From contig NZ_CP133597.1 in the NCBI RefSeq assembly GCF_031200575.1, positions 1,612,001 to 1,676,000 of the forward strand: 64,000 bases of DNA, written 5' to 3'. The stretch is from Ferroplasma sp. (GTDB lineage Archaea; Thermoplasmatota; Thermoplasmata; Thermoplasmatales; Thermoplasmataceae). The notes under the pieces were generated by a model. The model was not told the origin of the DNA. It did not search any database and saw only the letters and a program-made list of their open reading frames with translations. The position numbers and the translations under genes were made by a program. Positions 9,802 through 18,848 of the stretch are shown in pieces; position 1 is the stretch's first letter, and each line of letters opens with the position of its first letter.

Positions 9802-9899
9802 TGAATACTGAAATAATATTTAAACCGCAGCAGTAGATTTTAGTCCTACAGAAAAAGCAGAAAAAAAGGTTATTATATTATTAAATACTTATCCAGTAA

Positions 9900-9972
9900 G
9901 GGCTCGTAGTCTAGTGGTTATGATACCGCCCTTACAAGGCGGTGGTCACCGGTTCAAATCCGGTCGGGCCCA
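9900..9972 (+). tRNA. tRNA-Val (anticodon UAC)
   Basis: A 73-base cloverleaf. The acceptor stem pairs GGGCTCG (9900-9906) with CGGGCCC (9965-9971), including one G-U pair, followed by discriminator A. The anticodon stem CCGCC/GGCGG encloses the loop CTTACAA, giving anticodon TAC for valine GUA. The T arm GGTTCAAATCC is canonical. No intron and no encoded CCA are seen. A TATA-like TTAAATACTTA lies at about 9880-9890. No integrase or attachment-site repeat is found next to it. Confidence 0.95.
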
Positions 9973-10403
9973 TTGCAACTTTCATTTTCAAACATTACAA
10001 ATTGAGTTATAAAATGGGAAATATAATTTATTTTTGTTCTTTCCTTTGCATGTTCTGGTTTGGTTTTTAAGAAGATATCAATAGTTAGATAAATGTAACT
10101 GCCCTTTTTCTGATCTGGTCAATTGATACGAACTAAGATAATAAGAAGATTTCAAATATTAGTACCATGAGAAGATATAAGGATAATTCAATAACCATGA
10201 GTAAAAAGTTACAAAGACCCACAAATAGACTGATCATAATTTCCAATAACTCCAGGCAGGTAACTGCATTCTAAACGGAAATAATAGATGCGTTTGATTT
10301 GACTCTATTTGCTGAGCTGGTTCAAAGTATAATATAAATTAAAATGTTGAGGCCATAATAAACGTTTTATAAATCCTTATTTATTCTTTTCAGATGCGCT
10401 GCG
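9973..10403. other. Intergenic region without a convincing gene
   Basis: This 431-base AT-rich stretch has only short open frames. A 25-codon frame from an ATG at 10197 is the longest plausible one and has no recognisable product. The end (10360-10403) contains the promoter of the acetyltransferase gene. Nothing else is supported. Confidence 0.5.
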
Positions 10404-10922
10404 GTGAATGATAATAAAACAAATCTAGAGGAAATCAAAATTAGGAAAATAGATAATTGTAGATGGTCTGAATTTCAGGCACTTCGCCTTGAGGCACTCA
10501 AAACAGTTCCAGAAGCATTTGGCAGTTCTTATGAGGATGAATATTCTTTCCAGGAAGAAGTGTGGAGCTCTAGAATGCCAAATATGTTATTTGCAATTTA
10601 CCGAGACTCCATTATTGGCATGGTGGGTTTAAAAATTAGAATTAGACCAAAAACAAAACACATTGCAGATATATTCAGTTTTTATGTCAGTGAAAAATAT
10701 CAGGGAAATGGCGTTGGGTCAAAACTCATGGAGGAAGCTATTCACCTGATAAGGAAAAATCCTGAGGTAAGAAAAGTAAGTTTAAGTGTTTGTTGTGCTA
10801 TGGAAACAGCCATACACCTATACCGTAATTTTGGTTTTCTGGTCTCTGGTACACTGGTTAAGGAATTAAACGTCAATGTTAAATTTTATGACGAATTCAT
10901 AATGGAAAAAGTTCTTTGGTAG
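10404..10922 (+). CDS. GNAT-family acetyltransferase
   Basis: A 172-residue acetyltransferase of the GNAT superfamily. The N-terminal half begins with EIKIRKIDNCRWSEFQALRL, where the Arg-Leu pair and the following GSSYEDE segment match small-molecule and antibiotic-type GNAT enzymes. CoA-binding motif A is FYVSEKYQGNGVGSKLMEEA and motif B is AIHLYRNFGFLVSGTL. The start codon is a GTG at 10404; the nearby ATG codons are out of frame. It is flanked by two non-coding stretches and shows no operon partner. The acceptor molecule cannot be told from sequence. Confidence 0.8.
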   Translation: MNDNKTNLEEIKIRKIDNCRWSEFQALRLEALKTVPEAFGSSYEDEYSFQEEVWSSRMPNMLFAIYRDSIIGMVGLKIRIRPKTKHIADIFSFYVSEKYQGNGVGSKLMEEAIHLIRKNPEVRKVSLSVCCAMETAIHLYRNFGFLVSGTLVKELNVNVKFYDEFIMEKVLW

Positions 10923-11189
10923 GTTAAATGTGACGAGATATTATATGGAAGTCAAATAGTCTCTAATTAGAAATTTCAATAGAAAAATAAATTTTCGTGT
11001 AGATATAATCATTGCCTTATATCTAAATATCCTGATATATTTGACATAATCAGAATAGCTCCATTATCTGATTCCAATTCATCTATAAAAGTAAAATAAA
11101 TTACCTCAATGCATATTTTACCTAAAAAAATAATAAATACAATTCAATTACAAAATTATATATAGAAAGACAATAACTATCATTCCATC

Positions 11190-13274
11190 ATGAGTGGAGT
11201 TATTGCCAATTATATAAAAATACCACAGAGACACACTAAAGATTTCTGGTCTATAGAAAAAATCAATCATATAAGATCTCTTTCAAACTCACCTGAAGCT
11301 TCTGAAATTTTTGAGAAAAATCCAGGTAGTTTAAGAATACTGGACAGGATTGGCTTCAGGAATAATATAACTAAAGGCCCCATAAAATCAGGAGCCAATA
11401 CAGAAGCATCGCTGGCTGGAGTGAATCTTTCAGTTCCTGTTTATCTTGGTGATATGTCATACGGCGCCCTCAGCGGAAATCCAAATATTGCCATAGCAAA
11501 AACTGCTGAGATAACCAGAACCATGGCAGGAACCGGTGAAGGAGGGCTTTATAAATCCGTGGCAGATACAAAGAGAATATTTGTCCAGTGGGCATCTGCC
11601 AGATTCGGGGTAAGTGCTAATGAGTTAAAATCAGGTGCAGGCATAGTTATCAAGATAGGGCAGGGCGCAAAACCTGGAATAGGTGGGCATTTGCCTGGGA
11701 ATAAGGTAACCCATGATATTTCAGTTGCGAGAAAAATTCCTGAGGGAATTGATGCAATTTCCCCTGCACCACATCATGATATATATTCCATAGAGGATCT
11801 TGCACAGCGGATAGAAGCACTAAAAATAATGTCTGATAAACCCATTTATGTGAAGGTTGCTGCAACCAATTATATACCTTACATAGTAACAGGAATAGCA
11901 AGATCCGGGGCAGCAGGGGTTATTATTGATGGACATGGGGCGGGAACAGGTGCTGCCCCGGTAACAGTGCGGGATAGCCTGGGGATACCTATAGAAATGG
12001 CTGTGGCCTCCTCCCATAATATTCTTGTTAAAGAAGGCCTGAGAAAGAATTTCAGCATAATCGCTGCGGGGCAGGTTGCTGATTCCACAGATGCAATGAA
12101 GCTATATGCACTGGGCGCAGATGTGGTAAGCCTCGGAACATCCGCATTGATAGCAATGGGATGTGTTATGGTACGTAAATGCAATCTCGGATACTGCCCT
12201 GCAGCCCTTACCAACAAGGCAGATAATAGAACTTTGATAGATTTGGATTTTGGAATACAGAACTTGGTTAATTTCGTTAATGGCTTTAAAATGGAAATAG
12301 CAGAGATGATGTCCTGTCTCGGAATAAAAAACATGGAAGAATTGATTGGAAATACAGATATTTTATACGGTGAAGGACTTTCTGAAAACACCTTAGAGGT
12401 GCTGGGAATTAGCTCCCCGTCACCTCAAAATTTAGGCTTCAAGCAGGGAGCATTCTATCCGGATAAAAAATACATTAATGAACTTATGATTAAGGGAGAA
12501 CCGGTAATAAGCAGCATGGGAAGCAATGCACCTCCAGACGTTGAATTGCCCTCCAGGATAATTGACTGGCTTAGACTTGATGGCGCACAGGTTACCAGGC
12601 CATCCATAGATCCTTACAGGGAGGATATAAATCTTAATTTCTCCCTGTGTGGTGGATCAATAAACATATCGATGCCTGTATTTATTAAGGTTAGTGGCGC
12701 GGATGTAGAAATAAAAAATGCGCTTTCATGGGCTGCCATGTTCACGGGAACTATGATTGTTGATGATCAGCCCCAGAAAGAATTTAAAAGTATTTCCATA
12801 ACTGGAAACACTGTGTACAGATATAAAAAACACAGTTACTCCATGGTTAATGAACATTATTATTCGGCTGATGGCTTTGTTATCAGGCAGGATGATAATA
12901 TGGAAATAAGTATAGCAGGGCTGGACCAGGAATTAAAGAGAAGAGGTATACGGGAAAACTATGATATTATAGCGGAAATTGATCGTTTAAGGAACACCGG
13001 GGACATAGTTAAGTATCTTGCTCTTGGTTGCGACTCTTTAATAATTTCATATAAAATATTTGAAGAGGGATTGAATAACAGTTACAGGAACCTCAGAGAA
13101 AAAGCCGTTAACTTTCTTTTAGGCATGAAAAAAGAAATTAGCCTGATTTCTGGAGCAATGGGTATAGCCAATTTACAGTATTCTATTGTTGGGAATACTG
13201 AATTACTTAGAGCCATAAATCTTGATAATACCATAGCAAAAAAAATAAATGTGGCGGAGGCAGGATCAACATGA
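11190..13274 (+). CDS. gltB: Glutamate synthase FMN/iron-sulfur subunit with a degenerate second domain
   Basis: The FMN-binding catalytic part of glutamate synthase, which joins ammonia to 2-oxoglutarate. Residues 1-405 form the (beta/alpha)8 barrel: GDMSYGALSGNP, IGQGAKPGIGGHLPGNKV, DGHGAGTGAAPV and the 3Fe-4S cysteines in GCVMVRKCNLGYCPAAL (spacing Cys-x5-Cys-x4-Cys). Residues about 430-694 form an extra domain. Its last part (KYLALGCDSLIISYKIFEEG, then VNFLLGMKKEISLI and IVGNTELL) lines up with the end of the first barrel (LYALGADVVSLGTSALIAMG, VNFVNGFKMEIAEM, LIGNTDIL) but has no cysteine cluster. This points to an internal, decayed duplication. The stop overlaps the next gene by four bases, so the two subunits are coupled. 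A TATA-like stretch lies before 11190. Confidence 0.9.
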   Translation: MSGVIANYIKIPQRHTKDFWSIEKINHIRSLSNSPEASEIFEKNPGSLRILDRIGFRNNITKGPIKSGANTEASLAGVNLSVPVYLGDMSYGALSGNPNIAIAKTAEITRTMAGTGEGGLYKSVADTKRIFVQWASARFGVSANELKSGAGIVIKIGQGAKPGIGGHLPGNKVTHDISVARKIPEGIDAISPAPHHDIYSIEDLAQRIEALKIMSDKPIYVKVAATNYIPYIVTGIARSGAAGVIIDGHGAGTGAAPVTVRDSLGIPIEMAVASSHNILVKEGLRKNFSIIAAGQVADSTDAMKLYALGADVVSLGTSALIAMGCVMVRKCNLGYCPAALTNKADNRTLIDLDFGIQNLVNFVNGFKMEIAEMMSCLGIKNMEELIGNTDILYGEGLSENTLEVLGISSPSPQNLGFKQGAFYPDKKYINELMIKGEPVISSMGSNAPPDVELPSRIIDWLRLDGAQVTRPSIDPYREDINLNFSLCGGSINISMPVFIKVSGADVEIKNALSWAAMFTGTMIVDDQPQKEFKSISITGNTVYRYKKHSYSMVNEHYYSADGFVIRQDDNMEISIAGLDQELKRRGIRENYDIIAEIDRLRNTGDIVKYLALGCDSLIISYKIFEEGLNNSYRNLREKAVNFLLGMKKEISLISGAMGIANLQYSIVGNTELLRAINLDNTIAKKINVAEAGST

Positions 13275-15169
13275 ACTACATACCTTCAAGTTGCGGCCTT
13301 TTTGGAATAATGAGAAAAAAAGAATCCGGTAAAATTCCCGGGAGTATTCCCGTGAAATGCCTGGATTATATAAGGTACCGCGGTAGTGATAAGGGTTCTG
13401 GATACGCATCATTTAACTTAAACGATACCAATAGCTTTACGGTTAAAATATTTTACAATGATGAGGAGGAGAAACTACGGACATTGCTTCAGGAACACGG
13501 AATAGGGATAAATAGTTCATACATGGAAAAAGGCAGGTCAATAAAAAGCTGCTGTTATGATATAGCCTTTGAAGACAGCAGGTCCCTGGATGAGGTTAAT
13601 GCAGCACTGTGGAATGAAGGTAATGGAAGATTGTACAGTGCAGGAAAATCACTCCTTGTGTACAAAGGTGTCGGATATCCTGATGCGGTGGGTGACGAGT
13701 ATGCTTTAAATGAAAAGAATGCAGATATGTGGCTGGCCCATACCAGGCAGCCCACAAATTCTCCGGGATATTTACCCTACTGGTCACATCCATTTTCCAC
13801 ATTTAATATTGCAATAGTGCACAATGGCGATATAAGTTCATTCGGAGCCAACAGGGAGTACCTGAAATCAAGGGGAGTAACAAGCTTTGTTGGTACTGAC
13901 AGTGAGGTGATAGCCCATATTTTTAGGGAGCTGATAGGAGAATATGATCTCATTACTGCATTAAAAATAATGTCAGGAAATATGGATGACCCGGAGATTA
14001 GGTATAAAACACGGGGATGTGTGCTGGATGGGCCCTATACACTTATAATAGGTTACGATGATGGACATGATATATACATGATTGCAATGGCGGACAGGAC
14101 TAAGCTCAGGCCTGCCATACTCGGCGAGGATGAAAACAATGTTTTTGTAGCCAGTGAGGAAAGCCAGATAAGAATTATAAGCCCAGAGGCTAAAATATGG
14201 ACTCTCGAACCCGGATCATTTTTTATATCTTCAATGAGAAATGGGATAATAAAATATGGAAGGAAAAATTTGAAAACTAGAGGGAAAGTACATAAAATAA
14301 AGAAAAAGGGAATTGATGCTAGAAATATAGAGTATAATAGACTTGATAGTGAGATAATTAGGTTTATGGATAACAGTGTGCATATAAATAATGTGGCAGG
14401 TCACAGGCATATAGGCATAACGTTTCCTGATAAACACCGCAATATTACATTGTACGGTAATGCAGGAAATTGCCTCATGAACCTTAATGAGAATAATAAC
14501 GTAACCGTGAGGGGCAATGTGGCTGATGATTGCTGTGATTCCATGAGCGGAGGCATGCTAAAAATATTTGGGGAGGCTGGCGATGTACTTGGACAGGCGC
14601 TCAGTGGAGGAAGAATATATGTGGAGGGGAATGTTGGAAATAGAGCATGCATCCAGATGAGAGAATATGGAAGTTCTATACCCTGTGTTGTTATAAATGG
14701 AAAATTCGATGATTATCTCGGGGAATATATGGCAGGGGGTACAATTATAGTCCTATCTAATAGCAGTAGAAATTTTGGAAAGTATATCGGATCTGGTATG
14801 CTTGGTGGCAAAATATTTATCAGAGGGAGGGTCAAAAGCCAGAATATAGGAGTGCAGCCATCGAATCTGATCAAATCAGGGATGTTAAAAGCACTGAAAA
14901 TTGCCGGCATAATTGAAAACGCCCAGTATAATAAAATGATGAAAGAAAATTTTATCGATATAATTAGAGAGCTGCCGGAAGATGCACAGATCTATGCCAG
15001 AAAATATTATTCAGGACATCAAATACCTGATTATGAATACAGAAGTCTTTCTTCTGGGGAAAAACATGACTTAAAGTCTATTATTCATGATTTTGATAGC
15101 GAAATAGGAAAAAATAGTTTAAAATACCTGAATGATAAATTCACTGTTATAAGGTCCAGGAAAGTTTGA
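13271..15169 (+). CDS. Glutamate synthase amidotransferase subunit fused to GXGXG domain
   Basis: A 632-residue protein with two glutamate synthase domains. Residues 8-390 are a class II glutamine amidotransferase: nucleophile Cys8 in SSCGLFGIM, then LAHTRQPTNSPGY, IVHNGDISSFG and GTDSEVIAHIF. Residues about 395-560 are the GXGXG beta-helix domain (GNAGNCLMNL, SGGMLKIFGEAGDVLGQALS, GGRIYVEGNVGNRACIQM, GSGMLGGKIFIRG). In bacterial GltB these domains are in the order amidotransferase, FMN, GXGXG in one chain; here the FMN domain is a separate upstream gene, and the two outer domains are fused. If Cys8 is the true nucleophile, seven residues must be removed, or the start must be re-placed; no later start codon is suitable. 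Confidence 0.9.
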   Translation: MNYIPSSCGLFGIMRKKESGKIPGSIPVKCLDYIRYRGSDKGSGYASFNLNDTNSFTVKIFYNDEEEKLRTLLQEHGIGINSSYMEKGRSIKSCCYDIAFEDSRSLDEVNAALWNEGNGRLYSAGKSLLVYKGVGYPDAVGDEYALNEKNADMWLAHTRQPTNSPGYLPYWSHPFSTFNIAIVHNGDISSFGANREYLKSRGVTSFVGTDSEVIAHIFRELIGEYDLITALKIMSGNMDDPEIRYKTRGCVLDGPYTLIIGYDDGHDIYMIAMADRTKLRPAILGEDENNVFVASEESQIRIISPEAKIWTLEPGSFFISSMRNGIIKYGRKNLKTRGKVHKIKKKGIDARNIEYNRLDSEIIRFMDNSVHINNVAGHRHIGITFPDKHRNITLYGNAGNCLMNLNENNNVTVRGNVADDCCDSMSGGMLKIFGEAGDVLGQALSGGRIYVEGNVGNRACIQMREYGSSIPCVVINGKFDDYLGEYMAGGTIIVLSNSSRNFGKYIGSGMLGGKIFIRGRVKSQNIGVQPSNLIKSGMLKALKIAGIIENAQYNKMMKENFIDIIRELPEDAQIYARKYYSGHQIPDYEYRSLSSGEKHDLKSIIHDFDSEIGKNSLKYLNDKFTVIRSRKV

Positions 15170-15325
15170 TTCCCTGAAAAACTTTAGCATCTGTTCTATA
15201 TTTTTATCTATATTTAGAGAAAATTCAAAAAAGAACTCCATTCCGAATATCAAATGCTATTTATTGGAACTATGCTTAGAATAAATAAAACAAATCATTT
15301 ATATCCATATTGCTGATTATATTAA

Positions 15326-15775
15326 ATGAAGAATGAAAATTTCTTTTGCGAGATAACAAAGAGCGAAATGGGATTCGATCAAGATGTGTTTTTATATTTT
15401 TCAATGATGGATTACCTTACTGCTTTGACCGCCGAAATTAAAAATTTAGACCCTAAATATGAACATTACGATGACATACTGGATATAGCATGGATACTCC
15501 CGGACGACCATTATAAAAACTTAAAAATACTAAGTGAAATAGATATTGAAAAATATAAGGATTATAGAAAGGAAACTCCTGAGATTTTGAAGAAATGTGG
15601 TGAGGCTTCAATAATGCTTTATAAGGCATACTCGGAGGCAAGGATTGCATTGAATTATTTTGTTAAAATTTCAAAGGACAAGAGATTTGAAAAATACTTT
15701 AATGATGAAAACCTTGTTATTTTAAAAAATCTGAAAAATTTTTATCTGGCAAGATTCTATGACCTTAATATATAA
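15326..15775 (+). CDS. Hypothetical all-helical protein
   Basis: A 149-residue acidic protein predicted to be almost entirely alpha-helical (for example residues 25-45 and 85-145, rich in Lys, Glu, Leu and Tyr). No membrane segment, signal peptide or known motif is visible. It starts at an ATG preceded by an AT-rich stretch (TTATATCCATATT, 15299-15311) that could serve as promoter. It lies between the glutamate synthase pair and a gene-poor stretch. I do not recognise the family. Confidence 0.55.
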   Translation: MKNENFFCEITKSEMGFDQDVFLYFSMMDYLTALTAEIKNLDPKYEHYDDILDIAWILPDDHYKNLKILSEIDIEKYKDYRKETPEILKKCGEASIMLYKAYSEARIALNYFVKISKDKRFEKYFNDENLVILKNLKNFYLARFYDLNI

Positions 15776-15818
15776 AATTTTAATTAACATGCTTTACATT
15801 TTTACCTCTTCCTTCCAT

Positions 15819-16034
15819 TTAACCCACGTTTGTCATATTATATTTTGAAGCAATTATGGATATAATGTTATCTGATATTTTTATCCTGTATTTTAACAGG
15901 AATTTCTTTATGGCCAGTGAAGCTGATAATGTTTTTGTCACTTCTGATTTTTAAAAGAATTTCCTACATTCTATTATATTTCTTTCCATTTCCTGCATAA
16001 TCAATTCCCTCCATACTGATGGCAATTTTAGCAT
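15819..16034 (-). pseudogene. Broken small open frame
   Basis: Reading leftward from an ATG at 16034, the frame encodes 27 residues (begins MLKLPSVWRELIMQEMERN), meets a TAA, and continues in the same frame for 43 more codons (KSEVTKTLSASLAIKKFLLK...) to a TAA at 15819. The residue composition on both sides of the internal stop is protein-like and helical, so a gene inactivated by one nonsense change is possible. No family is recognised. The rest of the gap 15776-16305 (530 bases) shows no gene. Confidence 0.3.
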
Positions 16035-16305
16035 ATTTTATTCCCCTGGCCTTTACTGACAATGGTTTATCAATGACAGTTCAGTAGGTGCTCTTCTTCT
16101 TGTTTTATGATGTATTTTATCTTCCGGCTTTTTAATTTGTTCTTAATATATTAATTTTAATATTATATATACCTTCACAGGAACTCAATTCAGGATATCA
16201 TACTGAGGTTATGATTTTAAACACTTTATTTATGATGCAATAAAACCATGGAATTTGGAGAAAAATAATTATATTAACTCCAAAAACCACGAGATATTTT
16301 AAAAT

Positions 16306-17511
16306 TCATACCTGTGTATTTATTTTTGGCACGCCCAGAAGGTCGTTATCCTTCCAGTACTTTATGTATATAATAATTATAGAGATCACGACAGGAAGTA
16401 TCAGCAGTGCAAATGTTTTTTCAAAACCTATATACGGTATTATCGCTGCAAATATTAACGGTATTACCATGAAAAGGCTCATATTATAAGCATAATAATA
16501 TGAATTAACAGCGTTTCTCTCCTCAATTGATGAACCCCTTGAAATCTCCACGGTGGATACAGGGAATATAGACCCGTGGGGTATGCCCAGTAACATCATT
16601 ACAGCCACAAACGCTGTATAATCTGGAAGGAAAGGAAATAATATAAGGGCAAAAACAGTGATAGCTGGTGCGAAGATAAGTGGATGCCTTAGGTTTTTGA
16701 ATGGCCTGATGCTGATATATATCCTTGTGAACATTGACACCGCAAAAAAGAAAACAAATGGCAGATAAGCCATGTAGCTGCTGACGTGGAACCTTGTCTG
16801 GGCAAATATTGCAAGGAAAACTGTAAGTGCTGCAAATGGAACATTATAAGTTGTAATTGTTAGTATGGAGGAAATAAATCCCTTATTCTTTCTTATAAAT
16901 GTGCCATGGGTTTCCTTTTTATTCTCAGGGAATTCCATGAAAAATGATGTGAATATGCCGATAAGGCCCAGGGGTGCAAAAAATAAAAATAATGTTCTGT
17001 AACTTATTATTGTAAGTAAGTAGGTCTCAAGGCTCGGGCCGAAAACCAGACTGAAGCTCAATCCTACTGAGTATATTGCAAGAAGCCTCTCCCTGCCTGT
17101 TTTGTCCGGATACAGTGTAGCGGATGTCACAATATTGGGCAGAATTATTCCATATGCAAGCCCGATGACAAATGAGATTATGAACACGCTGATATCTCCA
17201 GAAAAATAATATGAAATCATAAGTGCTGTTAAAACAAAATTTGCAACTATGAACATCCTCTTTCTCAGGACAGACCCCATGAGTGGATTGATAAATAGAG
17301 TGGCCAGGACTGTTCCGAGATATATTATAGCGGTAACCAGTGCTGTACCTATATATGAAAAATCCAGTATGTATTTTGAATATAGTGGCACAGTGGTAAC
17401 CACCATATTATTTGTGCTTCTCATTGATATGGCCATAAGAATCAATATTACAGAATAAAGGATAAAGAGCTTTCTGCCCGGAACCTGTTTGTTCATGAAA
17501 GTCCAGTACAC
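16306..17511 (-). CDS. MFS transporter (downstream of P450)
   Basis: A 401-residue membrane protein with about 12 hydrophobic segments and a longer central loop near residues 195-215 (FPENKKETHGTFIRKNKG), the layout of the major facilitator superfamily. A loop between helices 2 and 3 reads NPLMGSVLRKR, a variant of the usual Gly-x3-Asp-Arg-x-Gly-Arg-Lys motif in which the Asp is missing. It is 73 bases downstream of the P450 gene on the same strand, so the two may be cotranscribed and the transporter may move the P450 substrate or product. The substrate cannot be predicted. Confidence 0.8.
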   Translation of the reverse strand: MYWTFMNKQVPGRKLFILYSVILILMAISMRSTNNMVVTTVPLYSKYILDFSYIGTALVTAIIYLGTVLATLFINPLMGSVLRKRMFIVANFVLTALMISYYFSGDISVFIISFVIGLAYGIILPNIVTSATLYPDKTGRERLLAIYSVGLSFSLVFGPSLETYLLTIISYRTLFLFFAPLGLIGIFTSFFMEFPENKKETHGTFIRKNKGFISSILTITTYNVPFAALTVFLAIFAQTRFHVSSYMAYLPFVFFFAVSMFTRIYISIRPFKNLRHPLIFAPAITVFALILFPFLPDYTAFVAVMMLLGIPHGSIFPVSTVEISRGSSIEERNAVNSYYYAYNMSLFMVIPLIFAAIIPYIGFEKTFALLILPVVISIIIIYIKYWKDNDLLGVPKINTQV

Positions 17512-17584
17512 AATTTTATAAAGTCATTGGGCTGTAGCGCAAAATTTAAAAGCCTGTGCTGGAATTTATATAATATAAAATGCC

Positions 17585-18736
17585 TCACATATTCCTGAAT
17601 TCCGGTTTTATAAGCATTTTTCTGAACCCATACATTATATCGCTGTCCAGCCGGTCCTGGGGTGAGGGAATTTTTACATCATATGATATTATCTCCCTGG
17701 AGAACTCTTCCAGTGCAATCTGTGCCTCCATTCTGGCAAGGGGTGCGCCGAGGCAGAAGTGTATCCCCTGGCCAAAGGCTATATGCCGTTTTGCCTCCCT
17801 GTGAGGGTTAAATATTTCTCCATCTGGGAATATGCTTTCATCCCTGTTGGCTGATCCTATATACAGGCATAGTATGTCATCCTTCAGGATTTCTATACCG
17901 CTTAATTCGGTATCAACCTTTGCATAACGCCTGGTTGACTGCACAGGAGACCGGTATCTAAGGGTTTCCTCAACCACAGATGGTATGATATCCGGATTGG
18001 CTACCATCTCACTGTAAACCCCTCCTGATTCATATATTGATAAAAGCGCGTTTGTGATTAGATTCGTGGTAGTTTCATTTCCTGCAACTAATAGCAGGAT
18101 TGCGAATCCAGCTATTTCCCTGTCAGTGAGCTTCCTGCCATCTATCTCAACCCGTGAAAGCCTGCTTATAAGGTTATCCTTCTTTCCCTCCCTATCAATT
18201 TTCCCGTAAAAGTAATCCGCCATCTCAAACTGTGTCTCTATATCAGGCCCCCTCCCAAGGGATGTGGCAAGCTTATCTGACCAGTTCCTGAAAAGATCAG
18301 AATCGGATTGAGGCACGCCGAGCATCTCTGATATAACAGTAATAGGAAGTAGGTAGGAAAGCCCTGTTACAGCATCCTGCCATTCATTGTTCTTCATATT
18401 TTTAATGAGCCCGGAGGCTATTTTTCTTACACGACCCCGGTACGATTCTATTGTTGCGGGTGTGAACGCATCGCTTACGAGATTTCTGAGGGTTGTGTGT
18501 AAGGGTGGGTCCAGTATAAGTATGCTTGGAGTTGTCTTCTGGTTCATCATCTCGGCCATTTCCCCTCCAAGCAGGTCCCTGAACTGGGAAGAGAAAATCC
18601 GGTAATTGGATAGTACCGATGTGATATCCTTATATCTGAAAACATGAATTGTATTTCCGGATCTGGCGACAGGCAATTCGTTCCTCATCCTTTTATACCA
18701 TTCAAATGGCTCCTCGGTGTAATCTGGTATGTACAT
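17585..18736 (-). CDS. Cytochrome P450 monooxygenase
   Basis: A 383-residue soluble P450 similar in size to archaeal thermoacidophile enzymes such as CYP119 and CYP231. The I-helix oxygen-binding motif is LLVAGNETTTNLI, the K-helix ExxR pair is in VEETLRYRSPV, and the heme-thiolate loop is AFGQGIHFCLGAPLARME with the axial Cys. No membrane anchor is present. The ATG at 18736 places the protein start at MYIPDYTEEPFEWYKRM, which aligns with the usual N-terminus. No ferredoxin or reductase gene is near, so redox partners must be encoded elsewhere. The adjacent MFS gene suggests uptake or export of a linked compound. Substrate unknown. Confidence 0.93.
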   Translation of the reverse strand: MYIPDYTEEPFEWYKRMRNELPVARSGNTIHVFRYKDITSVLSNYRIFSSQFRDLLGGEMAEMMNQKTTPSILILDPPLHTTLRNLVSDAFTPATIESYRGRVRKIASGLIKNMKNNEWQDAVTGLSYLLPITVISEMLGVPQSDSDLFRNWSDKLATSLGRGPDIETQFEMADYFYGKIDREGKKDNLISRLSRVEIDGRKLTDREIAGFAILLLVAGNETTTNLITNALLSIYESGGVYSEMVANPDIIPSVVEETLRYRSPVQSTRRYAKVDTELSGIEILKDDILCLYIGSANRDESIFPDGEIFNPHREAKRHIAFGQGIHFCLGAPLARMEAQIALEEFSREIISYDVKIPSPQDRLDSDIMYGFRKMLIKPEFRNM

Positions 18737-18848
18737 ATTTTAAAATACTCAGGGTGTATATTACACTTATCAATGTTACATCAGAAAAATTACCGGCATA
18801 TTTTTTCAATCCATAAAAATAAAAAGGATTGTATTATTAACTCCCTAG

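Noticed and set aside
9973-10403. Integrated element beside tRNA-Val.
   Set aside because: No integrase, no repeat of the tRNA 3' end and no transposase remains were found.
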